Below are positions 18,301 to 28,000 of a stretch of DNA of 64,000 bases, piece after piece (the stretch's first letter is position 1; each line of letters opens with the position of its first letter). Under the pieces are notes generated by a model. That model worked only from the letters and a program-made list of their open reading frames with translations, did no database searches and was not told the origin of the DNA. The position numbers were made by a program, and so were the translations under genes. The DNA is from Fulvivirga marina (GTDB taxonomy: Bacteria > Bacteroidota > Bacteroidia > Cytophagales > Cyclobacteriaceae): positions 393,021 through 457,020 of the forward strand of contig NZ_JAEUGD010000067.1 of NCBI RefSeq assembly GCF_016775155.1, given 5' to 3'.

Positions 18301-20682
18301 ATGCTAGTTATAAAAAGAGATGGAAGACGGGAGTCCGTTAAGTTCGATAAAGTAACGGCCCGCATTGAAAAGCTATGCTATGGACTAGATCTCAATTACA
18401 TTGAGCCCGTTGATATAGCAAAAAAGGTTATTAACGGTATTTATGATGGAGTAACTACCGTAGAGTTGGACAATCTGGCCGCTGAAACAGCTGCTTCATT
18501 AACAACGAAGCATCCTGACTTTGCCTTGTTAGCAGCGAGAATTGCCATTTCTAACCTTCATAAGGTTACCAGTAAGTCCTTTTCAAATACCATGAAAAGG
18601 TTATACACTTATGTAGATCCCAAAACTGGGGAAAACGCGCCGCTACTTTCAAAGGAAGCATATGGGGTTATCAAGAGACATGCGGCGTTGCTAGATTCAT
18701 CTATCATTTATGATCGTGATTTTAGTTATGATTACTTTGGGTTCAAAACATTAGAGCGCTCTTACTTGATGAAAATTGATGGTAAGATAGTGGAAAGACC
18801 ACAGCACATGCTCATGAGGGTTGCAGTAGGTATTCATATGGATGATATAGAAGCCGCTATTGAAACATACAATTTGTTAAGTGAAAAGTGGTTTACTCAT
18901 GCAACACCAACTCTTTTTAACGCAGGTACTCCCAAACCTCAGCTTTCTTCTTGCTTCTTGCTAACTATGCAAGATGATAGCATCGATGGCATCTATGATA
19001 CCCTAAAACAATGTGCCAAAATATCACAGTCAGCAGGAGGTATAGGCCTAAGCATTCACAATGTAAGAGCTACAGGTTCATATATTAAAGGAACAGGTGG
19101 AGTTTCCAATGGTATTGTTCCTATGTTGAGAAACTTTGACATGACCGCTCGTTACGTTGACCAAGGTGGTGGTAAAAGAAAGGGCAGCTTTGCTATCTAT
19201 CTTGAACCTTGGCATGCTGACATCTTCGATTTCCTTGACTTGAAGAAAAATCATGGTAAAGAAGAATTAAGGGCAAGAGATCTTTTTTACGCCTTATGGC
19301 TCTCTGACCTTTTCATGAAAAGAGTCGAAGATAACGACATTTGGTCTCTTTTCTGTCCAAATGAAGCTCCAGGTCTTTCAGATAGCTACGGCGAAGATTT
19401 TGAGAAGTTATATGCCAAATACGAAAGAGAAGGTAAATATAGAAAACAAGTAAAAGCACAGGATCTTTGGTTCGAAATCCTTGAAGCTCAGATTGAGACC
19501 GGTACACCTTACATGTTGTACAAGGATGCAGCTAATAAGAAGTCAAACCAAAAAAACCTGGGAACAATAAAGTCTAGTAACTTATGTACAGAGATCATGG
19601 AGTACACTGCTCCTGATGAAGTAGCTGTATGTAACTTGGCTTCAATAGCTTTACCAAAGTTTGTTACAGAGGACGGCAAATTTGACCATCAGAAACTTTA
19701 TGAGATCACAAAGGTGATCACCAAAAACCTTAACAAGGTAATTGATGTTAATTACTACCCTGTTGAAGAGGCTAAAAAGTCAAACCTCAGACACCGACCA
19801 ATAGGTATTGGTGTTCAAGGGCTAGCCGACACTTTCCTAATGTTAAAGATGCCATTTGACTCTGAAGAAGCTCGTGGATTGAATAAGCACATTCATGAGA
19901 CCATATACTTTGCTGCTATGACTTCTTCTATGGAAATAGCTAAAGAGCATGGCCCATACGAAACATTCAAGGGGTCTCCTGTATCTAAAGGAATATTCCA
20001 ATTTGATATGTGGGGTGTTACTCCTGACTCCGGCAGATGGGATTGGGACAGCCTTAAAAAAGAAGTAAAGAAAAATGGAGTACGAAATTCTTTACTTTTA
20101 GCTCCAATGCCTACTGCGTCAACATCGCAGATATTAGGAAACAACGAGTGCTTTGAGCCATATACATCTAATATCTATACCAGAAGAACACTTTCAGGAG
20201 AATTTATCATTGTGAATAAGCACTTGATGAAAGACCTAATAGGCCTGGGACTTTGGAATGATGGTATGAAAAATAGATTGATAGAAGCAAACGGATCCAT
20301 TCAAAATATTCCGGAGATTCCTCAATATATTAAAGATCTTTACAGAACTGTATGGGAGATTTCTCAAAAAGCAATTATCGATATGGCTGCTGATAGAGGT
20401 GCATACATTTGTCAGAGCCAGAGTATGAACGTACATATTCAGGATCCGAATTTTGGAAAACTTACTTCTATGCACTTCTATGCATGGAAGAAAGGGTTAA
20501 AGACTGGTATGTATTACCTTAGATCAAAAGCTGCCGCTTCTGCTATTCAGTTCACGGTTGATAAGTCTGCCAAACAACAACCTGCTGCAAACCAACCTGT
20601 AGCGACGAATGAAGATCAAAAGCGTGCAGATATGGTCTGTTCACTTGATAATCCCGATGCATGCGAAGCATGTGGAAGTTAA
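18301..20682 (+). CDS. nrdA: Ribonucleoside-diphosphate reductase class Ia, large (R1) subunit
   Basis: 793 residues. An ATP-cone allosteric domain covers about 1-95 ([16 protein letters not shown]), so dATP inhibition is likely. The catalytic barrel carries the redox Cys in QLSSCFLL, the N-x-C-x-E radical centre in SSNLCTEI and its partner Cys in VAVCNLAS, and the [17 protein letters not shown] loop. The C-terminal tail ends CEACGS, the shuttle cysteine pair reduced by thioredoxin or glutaredoxin. Length and order of parts match class Ia R1 of eukaryotic/Bacteroidota type. It forms an operon with nrdB and ends at a strong terminator. Confidence 0.97.
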   Translation: MLVIKRDGRRESVKFDKVTARIEKLCYGLDLNYIEPVDIAKKVINGIYDGVTTVELDNLAAETAASLTTKHPDFALLAARIAISNLHKVTSKSFSNTMKRLYTYVDPKTGENAPLLSKEAYGVIKRHAALLDSSIIYDRDFSYDYFGFKTLERSYLMKIDGKIVERPQHMLMRVAVGIHMDDIEAAIETYNLLSEKWFTHATPTLFNAGTPKPQLSSCFLLTMQDDSIDGIYDTLKQCAKISQSAGGIGLSIHNVRATGSYIKGTGGVSNGIVPMLRNFDMTARYVDQGGGKRKGSFAIYLEPWHADIFDFLDLKKNHGKEELRARDLFYALWLSDLFMKRVEDNDIWSLFCPNEAPGLSDSYGEDFEKLYAKYEREGKYRKQVKAQDLWFEILEAQIETGTPYMLYKDAANKKSNQKNLGTIKSSNLCTEIMEYTAPDEVAVCNLASIALPKFVTEDGKFDHQKLYEITKVITKNLNKVIDVNYYPVEEAKKSNLRHRPIGIGVQGLADTFLMLKMPFDSEEARGLNKHIHETIYFAAMTSSMEIAKEHGPYETFKGSPVSKGIFQFDMWGVTPDSGRWDWDSLKKEVKKNGVRNSLLLAPMPTASTSQILGNNECFEPYTSNIYTRRTLSGEFIIVNKHLMKDLIGLGLWNDGMKNRLIEANGSIQNIPEIPQYIKDLYRTVWEISQKAIIDMAADRGAYICQSQSMNVHIQDPNFGKLTSMHFYAWKKGLKTGMYYLRSKAAASAIQFTVDKSAKQQPAANQPVATNEDQKRADMVCSLDNPDACEACGS

Positions 20683-20715
20683 TTTTAATGTTAATGTCTA
20701 GTTGGTTTTAATTTG

Positions 20716-20746
20716 AAAGCCTGGCTGTGGTGGCCAGGCTTTTTTT
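20716..20746 (+). terminator. Rho-independent terminator after nrdA
   Basis: Perfect 10-bp stem AAAGCCTGGC / GCCAGGCTTT (20716-20725, 20733-20742) and a T run. It separates the nrd operon from the glycan locus. Confidence 0.93.
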
Positions 20747-20883
20747 ATTCATAACAGTCAGACTTTTTAGAGCGACTCACACCACATATATCCTTTCACA
20801 TTCAAACTTAACCCTTCGTCCCTCTCCCAAACCCTGGATAAATTATTTATATTGACCAAGGCCATTAATATCGTGCAGAATAA

Positions 20884-22152
20884 ATGTTCCGAAGCAAATC
20901 ACTATTTAAAAATTTTACCTGGCTATCTATTTCGCAGGGAGCCAACTTTCTGGTTCCCCTTATTGCATATCCATATCTGTTAAGGATTACCCAGATTGAA
21001 GAATTTGGGCTTATAGCATTCGCTCAGGCAGTCGTAACATATTTAGTTCACTTTGTTGATTATGGTTTTTCCATTACGGCCGTTCGTGAAATATCATTAA
21101 ACCGAGAGCGGCCAAATAAAGTATCTGCAATATTTAATAAGTTATATTTCACGAAGCTAATGTTGTTGTTACTCAGCTTTGTAATATTTTATCTACTAAC
21201 AACGATGATTTCGGCCTGGAGCAACTTTTCACCACTCTTTCTATCCAGTTTTTTGATTGTTATCGGGCAAATGCTACTTCCAATATGGTTTTTTCAAGGA
21301 ATAGAAAAAATGAGCGGTGTGGCACTAATGAACATCATTTCAAAAGTATTGTTTGCATTGTTTATTTTTCTATTTATTAATGAGAGCAACGATTTCCAAT
21401 GGGTGAATTTCTACCTCGGGGCAAGCCAAATTATGGTAGGTTTGGTTGCAATCCGTTTCATTTTTGTTAGACATCATATTAAAATTAATCCCCCCTCATT
21501 CGTTATTATTATAAGTCAGCTTAAAGCAAACTGGAGCATTTTTCTATCAGTATTTTCGGGCTTTGTTGCTAATAATTCAAACTTGGTCATACTGGGTTTA
21601 ATGACTGATCCGGTAAGTACAGCTTATTACGCCATTGTAGAAAAAGTATTACTGGCAATTCGTGCTCCAGCAGTACTATTATACCAAACAATATTTCCAA
21701 AAGTATGTTTGCTAGCCGAAAAATCCTTTGATCACCTTATTTCCTTCCTTAAAACCATTGTCAGACTAACGCTCCTGAGCTTTATCCCTTTAGCTATTAT
21801 CGTATACATTTTTTCAGATGATATAGTACACCTCTTCTCAGGAGAGTACCTTAAACCCTCCTCTTATCTCTTAAAAATCATTTGCGTGATACCATTATTT
21901 GCTGCGTTAAATATTCCTGCGACACAGACAATGTTGGCATATGACTTAAAAAAAAGCTATGCCAATATTACTATAGGTGGAGCAGTATTTAATATAACCA
22001 TTAATATCATTCTGGTTTCTGCATTTTCAGCTTATGGTAGTGCTGTGGCTGCTTTGGCAACAGAGTTATTTATTACCCTTATGCTATTTCTAAACCTCAG
22101 GTTATTTCATAGTAAGTATTCAGTGTTTGGTGCATTTAAACTAAGTCGATAA
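20884..22152 (+). CDS. Wzx-type oligosaccharide flippase
   Basis: 422 residues with about 12 predicted membrane helices and the start typical of the polysaccharide-biosynthesis MATE-like family: NFTWLSISQGANFLVPLIAYPYLLR, followed by EEFGLIAFAQAVVTYL and VDYGFSITAVREIS. These proteins move undecaprenyl-linked repeat units across the inner membrane. It is the first gene of a long plus-strand operon of glycosyltransferases, seven bases before the next gene. The ORF is intact. There is no clear consensus promoter in the 137 bases between the nrdA terminator and this start. Confidence 0.9.
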   Translation: MFRSKSLFKNFTWLSISQGANFLVPLIAYPYLLRITQIEEFGLIAFAQAVVTYLVHFVDYGFSITAVREISLNRERPNKVSAIFNKLYFTKLMLLLLSFVIFYLLTTMISAWSNFSPLFLSSFLIVIGQMLLPIWFFQGIEKMSGVALMNIISKVLFALFIFLFINESNDFQWVNFYLGASQIMVGLVAIRFIFVRHHIKINPPSFVIIISQLKANWSIFLSVFSGFVANNSNLVILGLMTDPVSTAYYAIVEKVLLAIRAPAVLLYQTIFPKVCLLAEKSFDHLISFLKTIVRLTLLSFIPLAIIVYIFSDDIVHLFSGEYLKPSSYLLKIICVIPLFAALNIPATQTMLAYDLKKSYANITIGGAVFNITINIILVSAFSAYGSAVAALATELFITLMLFLNLRLFHSKYSVFGAFKLSR

Positions 22153-22158
22153 TTAACA

Positions 22159-23007
22159 ATGTCTAGAAAAATTCCTATTGATGATATACTAGCAACCATA
22201 GTCCTTTACAATACGTCTCTTGAGGAGTCTCTCACATTTCGGTCTCTTTCGGAGTCATTATTACGCTCATCGGATCGGCTTGAAGTATTAGTTTATGATA
22301 ACTCTCCATTTAAAATGCATATGGGAAACAAGTACAGCTCATGGCATATTCACTATTACCATGACCCAACAAACAGCGGTGTTAGTAAGGCTTTTAATCA
22401 TGGAGGTAGTTTGGCCAAAACCCTGAGCAAAAAATGGCTCTTACTGTTGGATCAGGATACTTTTTTCCCAAAAGAGGCTATCAACGCTTATGCTCATTGT
22501 ATAAAACATAGTATGTCCACTTTATTTGCACCCCGACTTCTCTCAAAGAAAAAATTAATAAGCCCCTTTAAAATAAAATTTGGAGAAGGAGAAACAGTAT
22601 CTGTTATACATACAGGAAAGTATCCATTGAATCAGTTTATGCCTATCAATAGTGGATTACTTGTAAATGTTGAAGACTTCTGGTCTTGCGGTGGTTATAA
22701 TGAGAGTTTTCCACTTGATTACAGTGACTTTGCCTTTATTGAGAGATTCAGGAAAATACGACCTGATTTCGAAATTATTGACATGACATGTGCGCATCAA
22801 TTTTCAGGACATGACAATTCGGGGAATAAACAAAGCACATTGAAACGTTTTCAACATTTCTGCAATGCCACCTTAAGGTATAAAATGGAAGTAAACCATC
22901 AGCTGAATTGCAAAAAATTAATAATGCGGAGAGCCGCTAGACTTAGTATCGCTTACAAATCAATGGCATTTATAAAAACAGCCATTTTGGCAATAAAAAA
23001 CAAATAA
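22159..23007 (+). CDS. Family 2 glycosyltransferase (rhamnosyltransferase-like)
   Basis: 282 residues with a GT-A fold: N-terminal ILATIVLYNTSLEESL, the nucleotide-sugar region VYDNSP and NSGVSKAFNHG, and the metal-binding LLLDQDTFF (DxD). The middle motif MPINSGLLVNVEDFWSCGGYNESF matches the acceptor-side region of WbbL/RfbF-like rhamnosyltransferases. It is soluble or peripheral, with no membrane segments. It sits between wzx and a Wzy-like polymerase, so it probably adds a sugar to the lipid-linked repeat unit. Donor and linkage are not predictable. Confidence 0.87.
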   Translation: MSRKIPIDDILATIVLYNTSLEESLTFRSLSESLLRSSDRLEVLVYDNSPFKMHMGNKYSSWHIHYYHDPTNSGVSKAFNHGGSLAKTLSKKWLLLLDQDTFFPKEAINAYAHCIKHSMSTLFAPRLLSKKKLISPFKIKFGEGETVSVIHTGKYPLNQFMPINSGLLVNVEDFWSCGGYNESFPLDYSDFAFIERFRKIRPDFEIIDMTCAHQFSGHDNSGNKQSTLKRFQHFCNATLRYKMEVNHQLNCKKLIMRRAARLSIAYKSMAFIKTAILAIKNK

Positions 23008-23009
23008 CA

Positions 23010-24227
23010 TTGAGAGCACTTGGGACCATATTACTCCAAATTATACTTCTGGAACTCGTACTCGGTGGAGGTGGTAGACTTACGGCTATAGGGCCACTAA
23101 GTCTTAGAATGGCATTATTTGGTGCTGCAATAACCTATACAGCTTATCAGTTACGGAGAAAGGAAAAAATAAACACCCAGTATTTGACTCTTGTCTTTGT
23201 TTTCATTGCCGTTACAGCATTTTCAACATTGATCGGTTTTTTAGCGGGAGCTGATCATACACTTATATTTCAGGATATAAAGCCTCTCTCATACTTTTTA
23301 ATTCTACCATTTTTTGCTTTAACAATTCAGAACAAAGGATTACTGATCCCTATATCAAAACTTTTCATATATGGATCATTATTTCTAAGCATAACATATT
23401 TGATAACAATTAGTCTTATAAATGGTGGAATTATTTCTTTCAAAGCTTTTTATGGCCTTACCTCTCAAACAGAAGAGCTTTTTTATCGGGGAGAATTAGC
23501 TTTTTTTTATAAAGGATTCGTTTTTTTAAGTATAGGGTTAATTTTTACTTATTTTATAAGGCCTAAATTCTCAGTAATAATTGCTGCTATTATCATTTTA
23601 GCTCTTATACTCACTTTTACAAGAGGTTTTATCTTTGCCCTGTTCCTAACTGCATTTACATACCTTCTACAACATACTGTCAAATTAAAATTTAAACTGC
23701 CCATACTCTTTATTTTACTAATGGCCACAGTTGCATTGGTCTACTATGGTAATGATATCTACTCAGGTGTGAGCCGTATAATATCAAAAACCGATTTGAA
23801 ATATGGGTTCACCCGACAGTTTGAACCTGATAAGCTTTTAGGCAATCGCGAATTCTCAGATAATGAAAGGAAGAAGCAATTAAACCAGGTATTAGAACAT
23901 ACTACAATTAGATCCACATTTATTGGTCATGGGTTTGGTGTTGGTGTACCTGTACGTCCAGTCCACATGGAGATTTCTTACTTGGAGATTTTTCATAAAC
24001 AGGGGCTGTTAGGATTACTCTTTTGGGGTGCTATTTTCATCTTACTCACAAAAAAATTCCTAGCTTCAAAAGCTAGTCAATTTGCCATTTCAAATGCTTT
24101 CTATTTTGGCTCATTATTCATCTTTTTCCAATCTGCCACCAATCAGTATTTCAATAACCCCATAGGAATGTCATTTATTCTAGTCGCTTTAGTATGTCTG
24201 GAATTAACTTCAAAAAATGATGACTAA
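23010..24227 (+). CDS. Wzy-like O-antigen polymerase / ligase family membrane protein
   Basis: 405 residues, about 10-12 membrane helices. I use the TTG at 23010, two bases after the previous stop; the next in-frame ATG would remove the first helix. A large periplasmic loop (about 245-325) precedes EISYLEIFHKQGLLGLLFWG, a layout seen in O-antigen polymerase and ligase proteins, where conserved Arg residues (here ILALILTFTRGF and the EHTTIRSTFIGHGFG loop) are functional. It likely polymerises repeat units exported by the Wzx protein. The family is highly divergent, so function rests on topology and context. Confidence 0.75.
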   Translation: MRALGTILLQIILLELVLGGGGRLTAIGPLSLRMALFGAAITYTAYQLRRKEKINTQYLTLVFVFIAVTAFSTLIGFLAGADHTLIFQDIKPLSYFLILPFFALTIQNKGLLIPISKLFIYGSLFLSITYLITISLINGGIISFKAFYGLTSQTEELFYRGELAFFYKGFVFLSIGLIFTYFIRPKFSVIIAAIIILALILTFTRGFIFALFLTAFTYLLQHTVKLKFKLPILFILLMATVALVYYGNDIYSGVSRIISKTDLKYGFTRQFEPDKLLGNREFSDNERKKQLNQVLEHTTIRSTFIGHGFGVGVPVRPVHMEISYLEIFHKQGLLGLLFWGAIFILLTKKFLASKASQFAISNAFYFGSLFIFFQSATNQYFNNPIGMSFILVALVCLELTSKNDD

Positions 24228-24924
24228 GATATCGGTTTGTATAGCCACACATAATGGAGAAAAATATATTCGCGAACAAATTGACTCTATACTTCCACAA
24301 TTAAGTGTTCATGATGAAATAATTGTTTCTGATGATGGCTCAACGGACACAACCATTTCAATTTTACTTTCGTACCGGGATAAACGCATAAAAATAGTTG
24401 AATGTTCATGGGCAAACAGTCCTATAAAAAACTTCGAAAATGCACTCAACTATTGCTCTGGCGATATAATTTTTCTATCCGATCAAGATGATATATGGCT
24501 TGCCGGAAAAGCTAAAACTATGATACAGGCCCTTGAAACAAACGATTTGGTAATGAGTGACTGCTATGTGGTAAATGAAAAGTTGCAGCCATTACATCAA
24601 TCATTATTTTTTATTAATAAAGCGCGTACGGGATTTTGGAAAAATTTATGGAAAAACAGCTATACAGGATGTTGTATGGCCTTCAGCCGAAAAGTATTAA
24701 ACAAAACTTTGCCATTTCCAAAAGATATACCGATGCACGATCAATGGATTGGCCTGGTTGGAGAGCTGTTCTTTAGAACAACTATAATTAATAAAAAGTT
24801 AACTCTGTATAGGAGGCATGACAGTACTGCCACGAGAACAGGATACAAAAGTAGTTATGACTTAATATCTAAGATAAAGTTTCGATTTAAACTATTAAAA
24901 AACCTAATCCTACTATATAGATGA
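24217..24924 (+). CDS. Family 2 glycosyltransferase
   Basis: 235 residues, GT-A fold. ISVCIATHNGEKYIREQIDSI at the start, DEIIVSDDGSTDTT with the nucleotide-binding Asp pair, IFLSDQDDIW as the DxD metal site, and MHDQWIG as the likely catalytic-base region. This combination is typical of rhamnosyl/galactosyl transferases in capsule and O-antigen loci. It overlaps the previous gene by 11 bases and the next by four, which indicates translational coupling. Confidence 0.9.
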   Translation: MMTKISVCIATHNGEKYIREQIDSILPQLSVHDEIIVSDDGSTDTTISILLSYRDKRIKIVECSWANSPIKNFENALNYCSGDIIFLSDQDDIWLAGKAKTMIQALETNDLVMSDCYVVNEKLQPLHQSLFFINKARTGFWKNLWKNSYTGCCMAFSRKVLNKTLPFPKDIPMHDQWIGLVGELFFRTTIINKKLTLYRRHDSTATRTGYKSSYDLISKIKFRFKLLKNLILLYR

Positions 24925-25745
24925 ATCTCACCGCATCCATCGTAGTTTATAAAAATGATCTAAGAATCCTAAACAGCACAATTAAAAGCTGCCTGGAAAG
25001 CTACCCTGACATGCACCTTTACATTGTAGATAACTCTCCTGTAGATGGTGCAAGAGCACTTTGCAAAGATTCAAGAATAAGCTACATTTTTAATGGTAAA
25101 AACCTAGGTTTTGGAGCTGCCCATAATATTGCACTGGAAAAGGCACTATGCACATCAAAGTATCATATTGTAATTAACCCTGATGTATACTTTAATAAAG
25201 AAGTCATTCCAGAAATGTATCAATTCATGGAAGACAACCCCGATACAGGTTTATCGATGCCTAAGGTTCTTTACCCTGATGGAGCTCTACAACATTTATG
25301 TAAACTGCTACCTAAACCTCACAATTTGATATATCGTCGCTTCTTAAAGTTTTATAAAGCTTTTGAAAAATATGACCACTTATACGAAATGCGCTTTACG
25401 GGTTATGACAAAGTAATGGACGTTCCCTTCCTTTCAGGTTGCTTCATGTTTCTCAGAACTGCCACCCTAAAAGATACCGGTCTATTTGACGAAAATATTT
25501 TCCTATATACAGAAGATATAGATTTAAGTAGAAGAATACATCGGTATTGCCGTACGGTATTCTTTCCGCAAGTATCAATATATCATTACCATGAAAAAGG
25601 GTCATACAAAAAATTTCACCTGTTATTATACAATATTCAAAGCGCAATCAACTATTTCAATAAGTGGGGCTGGTTTGTTGATAAGGAAAGAGATGAGATC
25701 AATAGAAAGATACTATTAAATTACTTAGCAAATGATCGGTTTTAA
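24921..25745 (+). CDS. Family 2 glycosyltransferase (rhamnosyltransferase WbbL-like)
   Basis: 274 residues. NLTASIVVYKNDLRILNS, the LYIVDNSP strand, NGKNLGFGAAHNIAL and VINPDVYF (donor and metal binding) followed by MPKVLYPDGALQ, LSGCFMFLR and FDENIFLYTEDIDLSRR form the standard WbbL-like series. The EDxDLxRR motif usually holds the catalytic base. It overlaps the upstream gene by four bases (ATGA) and the downstream gene by 14. Donor sugar unknown. Confidence 0.92.
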   Translation: MNLTASIVVYKNDLRILNSTIKSCLESYPDMHLYIVDNSPVDGARALCKDSRISYIFNGKNLGFGAAHNIALEKALCTSKYHIVINPDVYFNKEVIPEMYQFMEDNPDTGLSMPKVLYPDGALQHLCKLLPKPHNLIYRRFLKFYKAFEKYDHLYEMRFTGYDKVMDVPFLSGCFMFLRTATLKDTGLFDENIFLYTEDIDLSRRIHRYCRTVFFPQVSIYHYHEKGSYKKFHLLLYNIQSAINYFNKWGWFVDKERDEINRKILLNYLANDRF

Positions 25746-27051
25746 AATCATTCACCGGCAGCTTCTTGTAGTCTTCACCGTTCTTTGCATGGTTACTTTA
25801 CCATTTTCCATAAAGTGGAGTAGCATATCGATTATATTGTTAACTGCCAATTGGCTTATTGAGGGAAACCTCAATAAAAAGTGGCAAATAGTAAAACAGA
25901 ATAAGCTAGTATGGATACTCTCGGGGTTTTATATTCTCTATGTTGTCGGTATGCTAATCACCGAAGATACCAGTAGTGGTCTTTATGATCTTGAAAAAAA
26001 ATTATCGCTCTTTGTCTTTCCTGCCGTTTTAGGCACTTCAGAAAGGTTATCTTCCAAAGAAATAAAAGTTATTTTCAGTGGGTTTGTCATTGCGTGCCTT
26101 ATTGCCATCATTGTAAGTCTCATATTTATTATATTCTCAGCACATAATGTTTCCGACCCTGAGCACTTAAACTTTGATTACCTGAATAAGGATAAATTTC
26201 GCGACTCCTTTTCAGGCCCCTCCGAAATGTGGAACCTGATTTCTTATGTAGGTTTAGGCTCCTTCCTTGCAATACACCCAACATACTTCTCCCTATATAT
26301 TGGTTTTGCAGTCGTATTACTGATTCACCTGTTCAGAAACAATTTTCAATGCCAAGGATTTTTTATTAAGTCTTCTGTAATCATTTCACTTCTAATACTG
26401 ATAACCGCACTAGTTTTTCTTTCTTCCAGGGTTGTTATAGTTTCTTTCTCCACTTTATGCATTGTTTTATTAGGAAGTTTCTTCATTCGTAAGCAGAAGT
26501 ATTTGCGAGGAGCATTATGTTTATGTGCCTTTCTCTCAATTATACTTTTATTAATTTATATTAATCCTGTAACACACTTCCGGGTTATACAAGAGCCTCT
26601 TAATACTGGCCTCAAGTACCCTGCTCCGAACGACCACTGGAACTCATGGAATCTAAGATTATTACAATGGGAGTCATCATTAAAAATTATAAAGAGTCAA
26701 TGGCTGACTGGAGTTGGCACAGGAGACGCACAAAAATATCTCAATCAAGAATATGATAAGATTGGACTTGGTATTTTCCAGTCTGAGTTCAATGCACATA
26801 ATCAATATTTGCAAACAACATTGGATCTAGGAGTTTTTGGTTTTTTGTGGCTCATTTTGTCATTTTTTTATCCTGTTTTCAAATCATTAAATCATCAAAA
26901 GACATTATTCCTATCATTTATATTTCTTTTTGGCATGTGTTGCCTTTCTGAGTCGATGCTGGAAGTTCAAAAAGGTGTAGTGTTTTATAGTCTGTTCAAT
27001 TCACTATTAGTATTTCATGTTTTGCACCCTAAACCAGAAAATTATGCCTGA
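25732..27051 (+). CDS. O-antigen ligase family (Wzy_C) membrane protein
   Basis: 439 residues, around 12 membrane helices. The Wzy_C signature region is recognisable: ITALVFLSSRVVIVSF (helix with Arg), a periplasmic loop from about 280, and WNLRLLQWESSLKIIKSQWLTGVGTGDAQKYL followed by HNQYLQTTLDLGVFGFLW, the His-containing motif of O-antigen ligases and Wzy proteins. This is the second such protein in the operon, so one may polymerise and the other ligate the glycan to its lipid or protein acceptor; which does which cannot be told from sequence alone. Confidence 0.82.
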   Translation: MIGFKIIHRQLLVVFTVLCMVTLPFSIKWSSISIILLTANWLIEGNLNKKWQIVKQNKLVWILSGFYILYVVGMLITEDTSSGLYDLEKKLSLFVFPAVLGTSERLSSKEIKVIFSGFVIACLIAIIVSLIFIIFSAHNVSDPEHLNFDYLNKDKFRDSFSGPSEMWNLISYVGLGSFLAIHPTYFSLYIGFAVVLLIHLFRNNFQCQGFFIKSSVIISLLILITALVFLSSRVVIVSFSTLCIVLLGSFFIRKQKYLRGALCLCAFLSIILLLIYINPVTHFRVIQEPLNTGLKYPAPNDHWNSWNLRLLQWESSLKIIKSQWLTGVGTGDAQKYLNQEYDKIGLGIFQSEFNAHNQYLQTTLDLGVFGFLWLILSFFYPVFKSLNHQKTLFLSFIFLFGMCCLSESMLEVQKGVVFYSLFNSLLVFHVLHPKPENYA

Positions 27052-28000
27052 ACCTGCACGTAACTACGACCTATTATTAGAAAGTCAACTATCCAACGAC
27101 TTACTAAAGACCCTCTTATATTTTGACATATTCCAATATCCTCTTACAAAAGAAGAGCTATTATTCTTCTGTCCGGCAAGTTGTAAAGATCACCAAGTGG
27201 ACCTTGCACTGGTTGAACTAATTAACAAAGGCATGATATATAAGTTTGAGCGATTTTACTCTTTGCACAATGAACCAGCTTTGATAGAAAGAAGGCTCAC
27301 CGGAAATAGCCTGGCGGCTCAAAGAATGAAAACTGCAAAGCGAGTATCCAGACTTATTTCCTGGTTTCCATATGTAAGGTCAATAATGCTCTCAGGATCC
27401 TTATCCAAGGGCTATATGGACAAGAGTAGTGACATTGATTTCTTTGTGATGACAGCTCCTGGGAAACTCTGGATCACTAGAATGTTTTTAGTGCTCTTTA
27501 AAAGAGCATTTCTTTTCAACTCACACAGAAATTTCTGTGTGAATTATTTCATTGATACAGAAAATATTGAAATCGAGGAACATAACTTGTTCACAGCTAT
27601 TGAGTCAGTAACACTGATCCCTACTTATGGAGAAAACTATTATTACGAATTCTGGACGGCAAACCAATGGATACAGGACTATTTCCCTAACTGCTCTCCA
27701 CGAGAAACAGAAGACACTACAAACGGCAATGCTATAATAAAATCCCTTGCAGAACTGGTGCTTAACAATCGGTTGGGTACCGCTCTTGATCAATACTTTA
27801 TGAACATGACGTTGAAACGCTGGAAGGCCCTCTTTGAAAAACGCTTTTCCAAAAAAGACTTTGACGTCGCCTTTAAAACCAAAAAACATGCATCTAAGAA
27901 CCATCCCAGATTTTACCAGAAGAGTATTCTCGATAAGTATCAGGATAAAATCAGTCAGTTCGAAGAAAATTTTAACATAAAACTTAGCTCAACGGTATAA
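27044..28000 (+). CDS. Nucleotidyltransferase-fold protein with N-terminal winged-helix-like region
   Basis: About 318 residues from the ATG at 27044 (MPEPARNYDLLLE), overlapping the previous gene by eight bases; a longer frame from 27017 is possible but overlaps more. Residues about 20-90 look like a winged helix (LLKTLLYFDIFQYPLTKEELLFF ... LVELINKGMIY). A DNA-polymerase-beta-type nucleotidyltransferase core follows: MLSGSLSKGYMDKSSDIDFFV has the GS motif and the DxD metal pair. Such proteins attach nucleotides to small molecules, RNA or proteins. Its presence inside a glycan operon is unusual; it may activate or modify a substituent. The substrate is unknown. Confidence 0.7.
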   Translation: MPEPARNYDLLLESQLSNDLLKTLLYFDIFQYPLTKEELLFFCPASCKDHQVDLALVELINKGMIYKFERFYSLHNEPALIERRLTGNSLAAQRMKTAKRVSRLISWFPYVRSIMLSGSLSKGYMDKSSDIDFFVMTAPGKLWITRMFLVLFKRAFLFNSHRNFCVNYFIDTENIEIEEHNLFTAIESVTLIPTYGENYYYEFWTANQWIQDYFPNCSPRETEDTTNGNAIIKSLAELVLNNRLGTALDQYFMNMTLKRWKALFEKRFSKKDFDVAFKTKKHASKNHPRFYQKSILDKYQDKISQFEENFNIKLSSTV

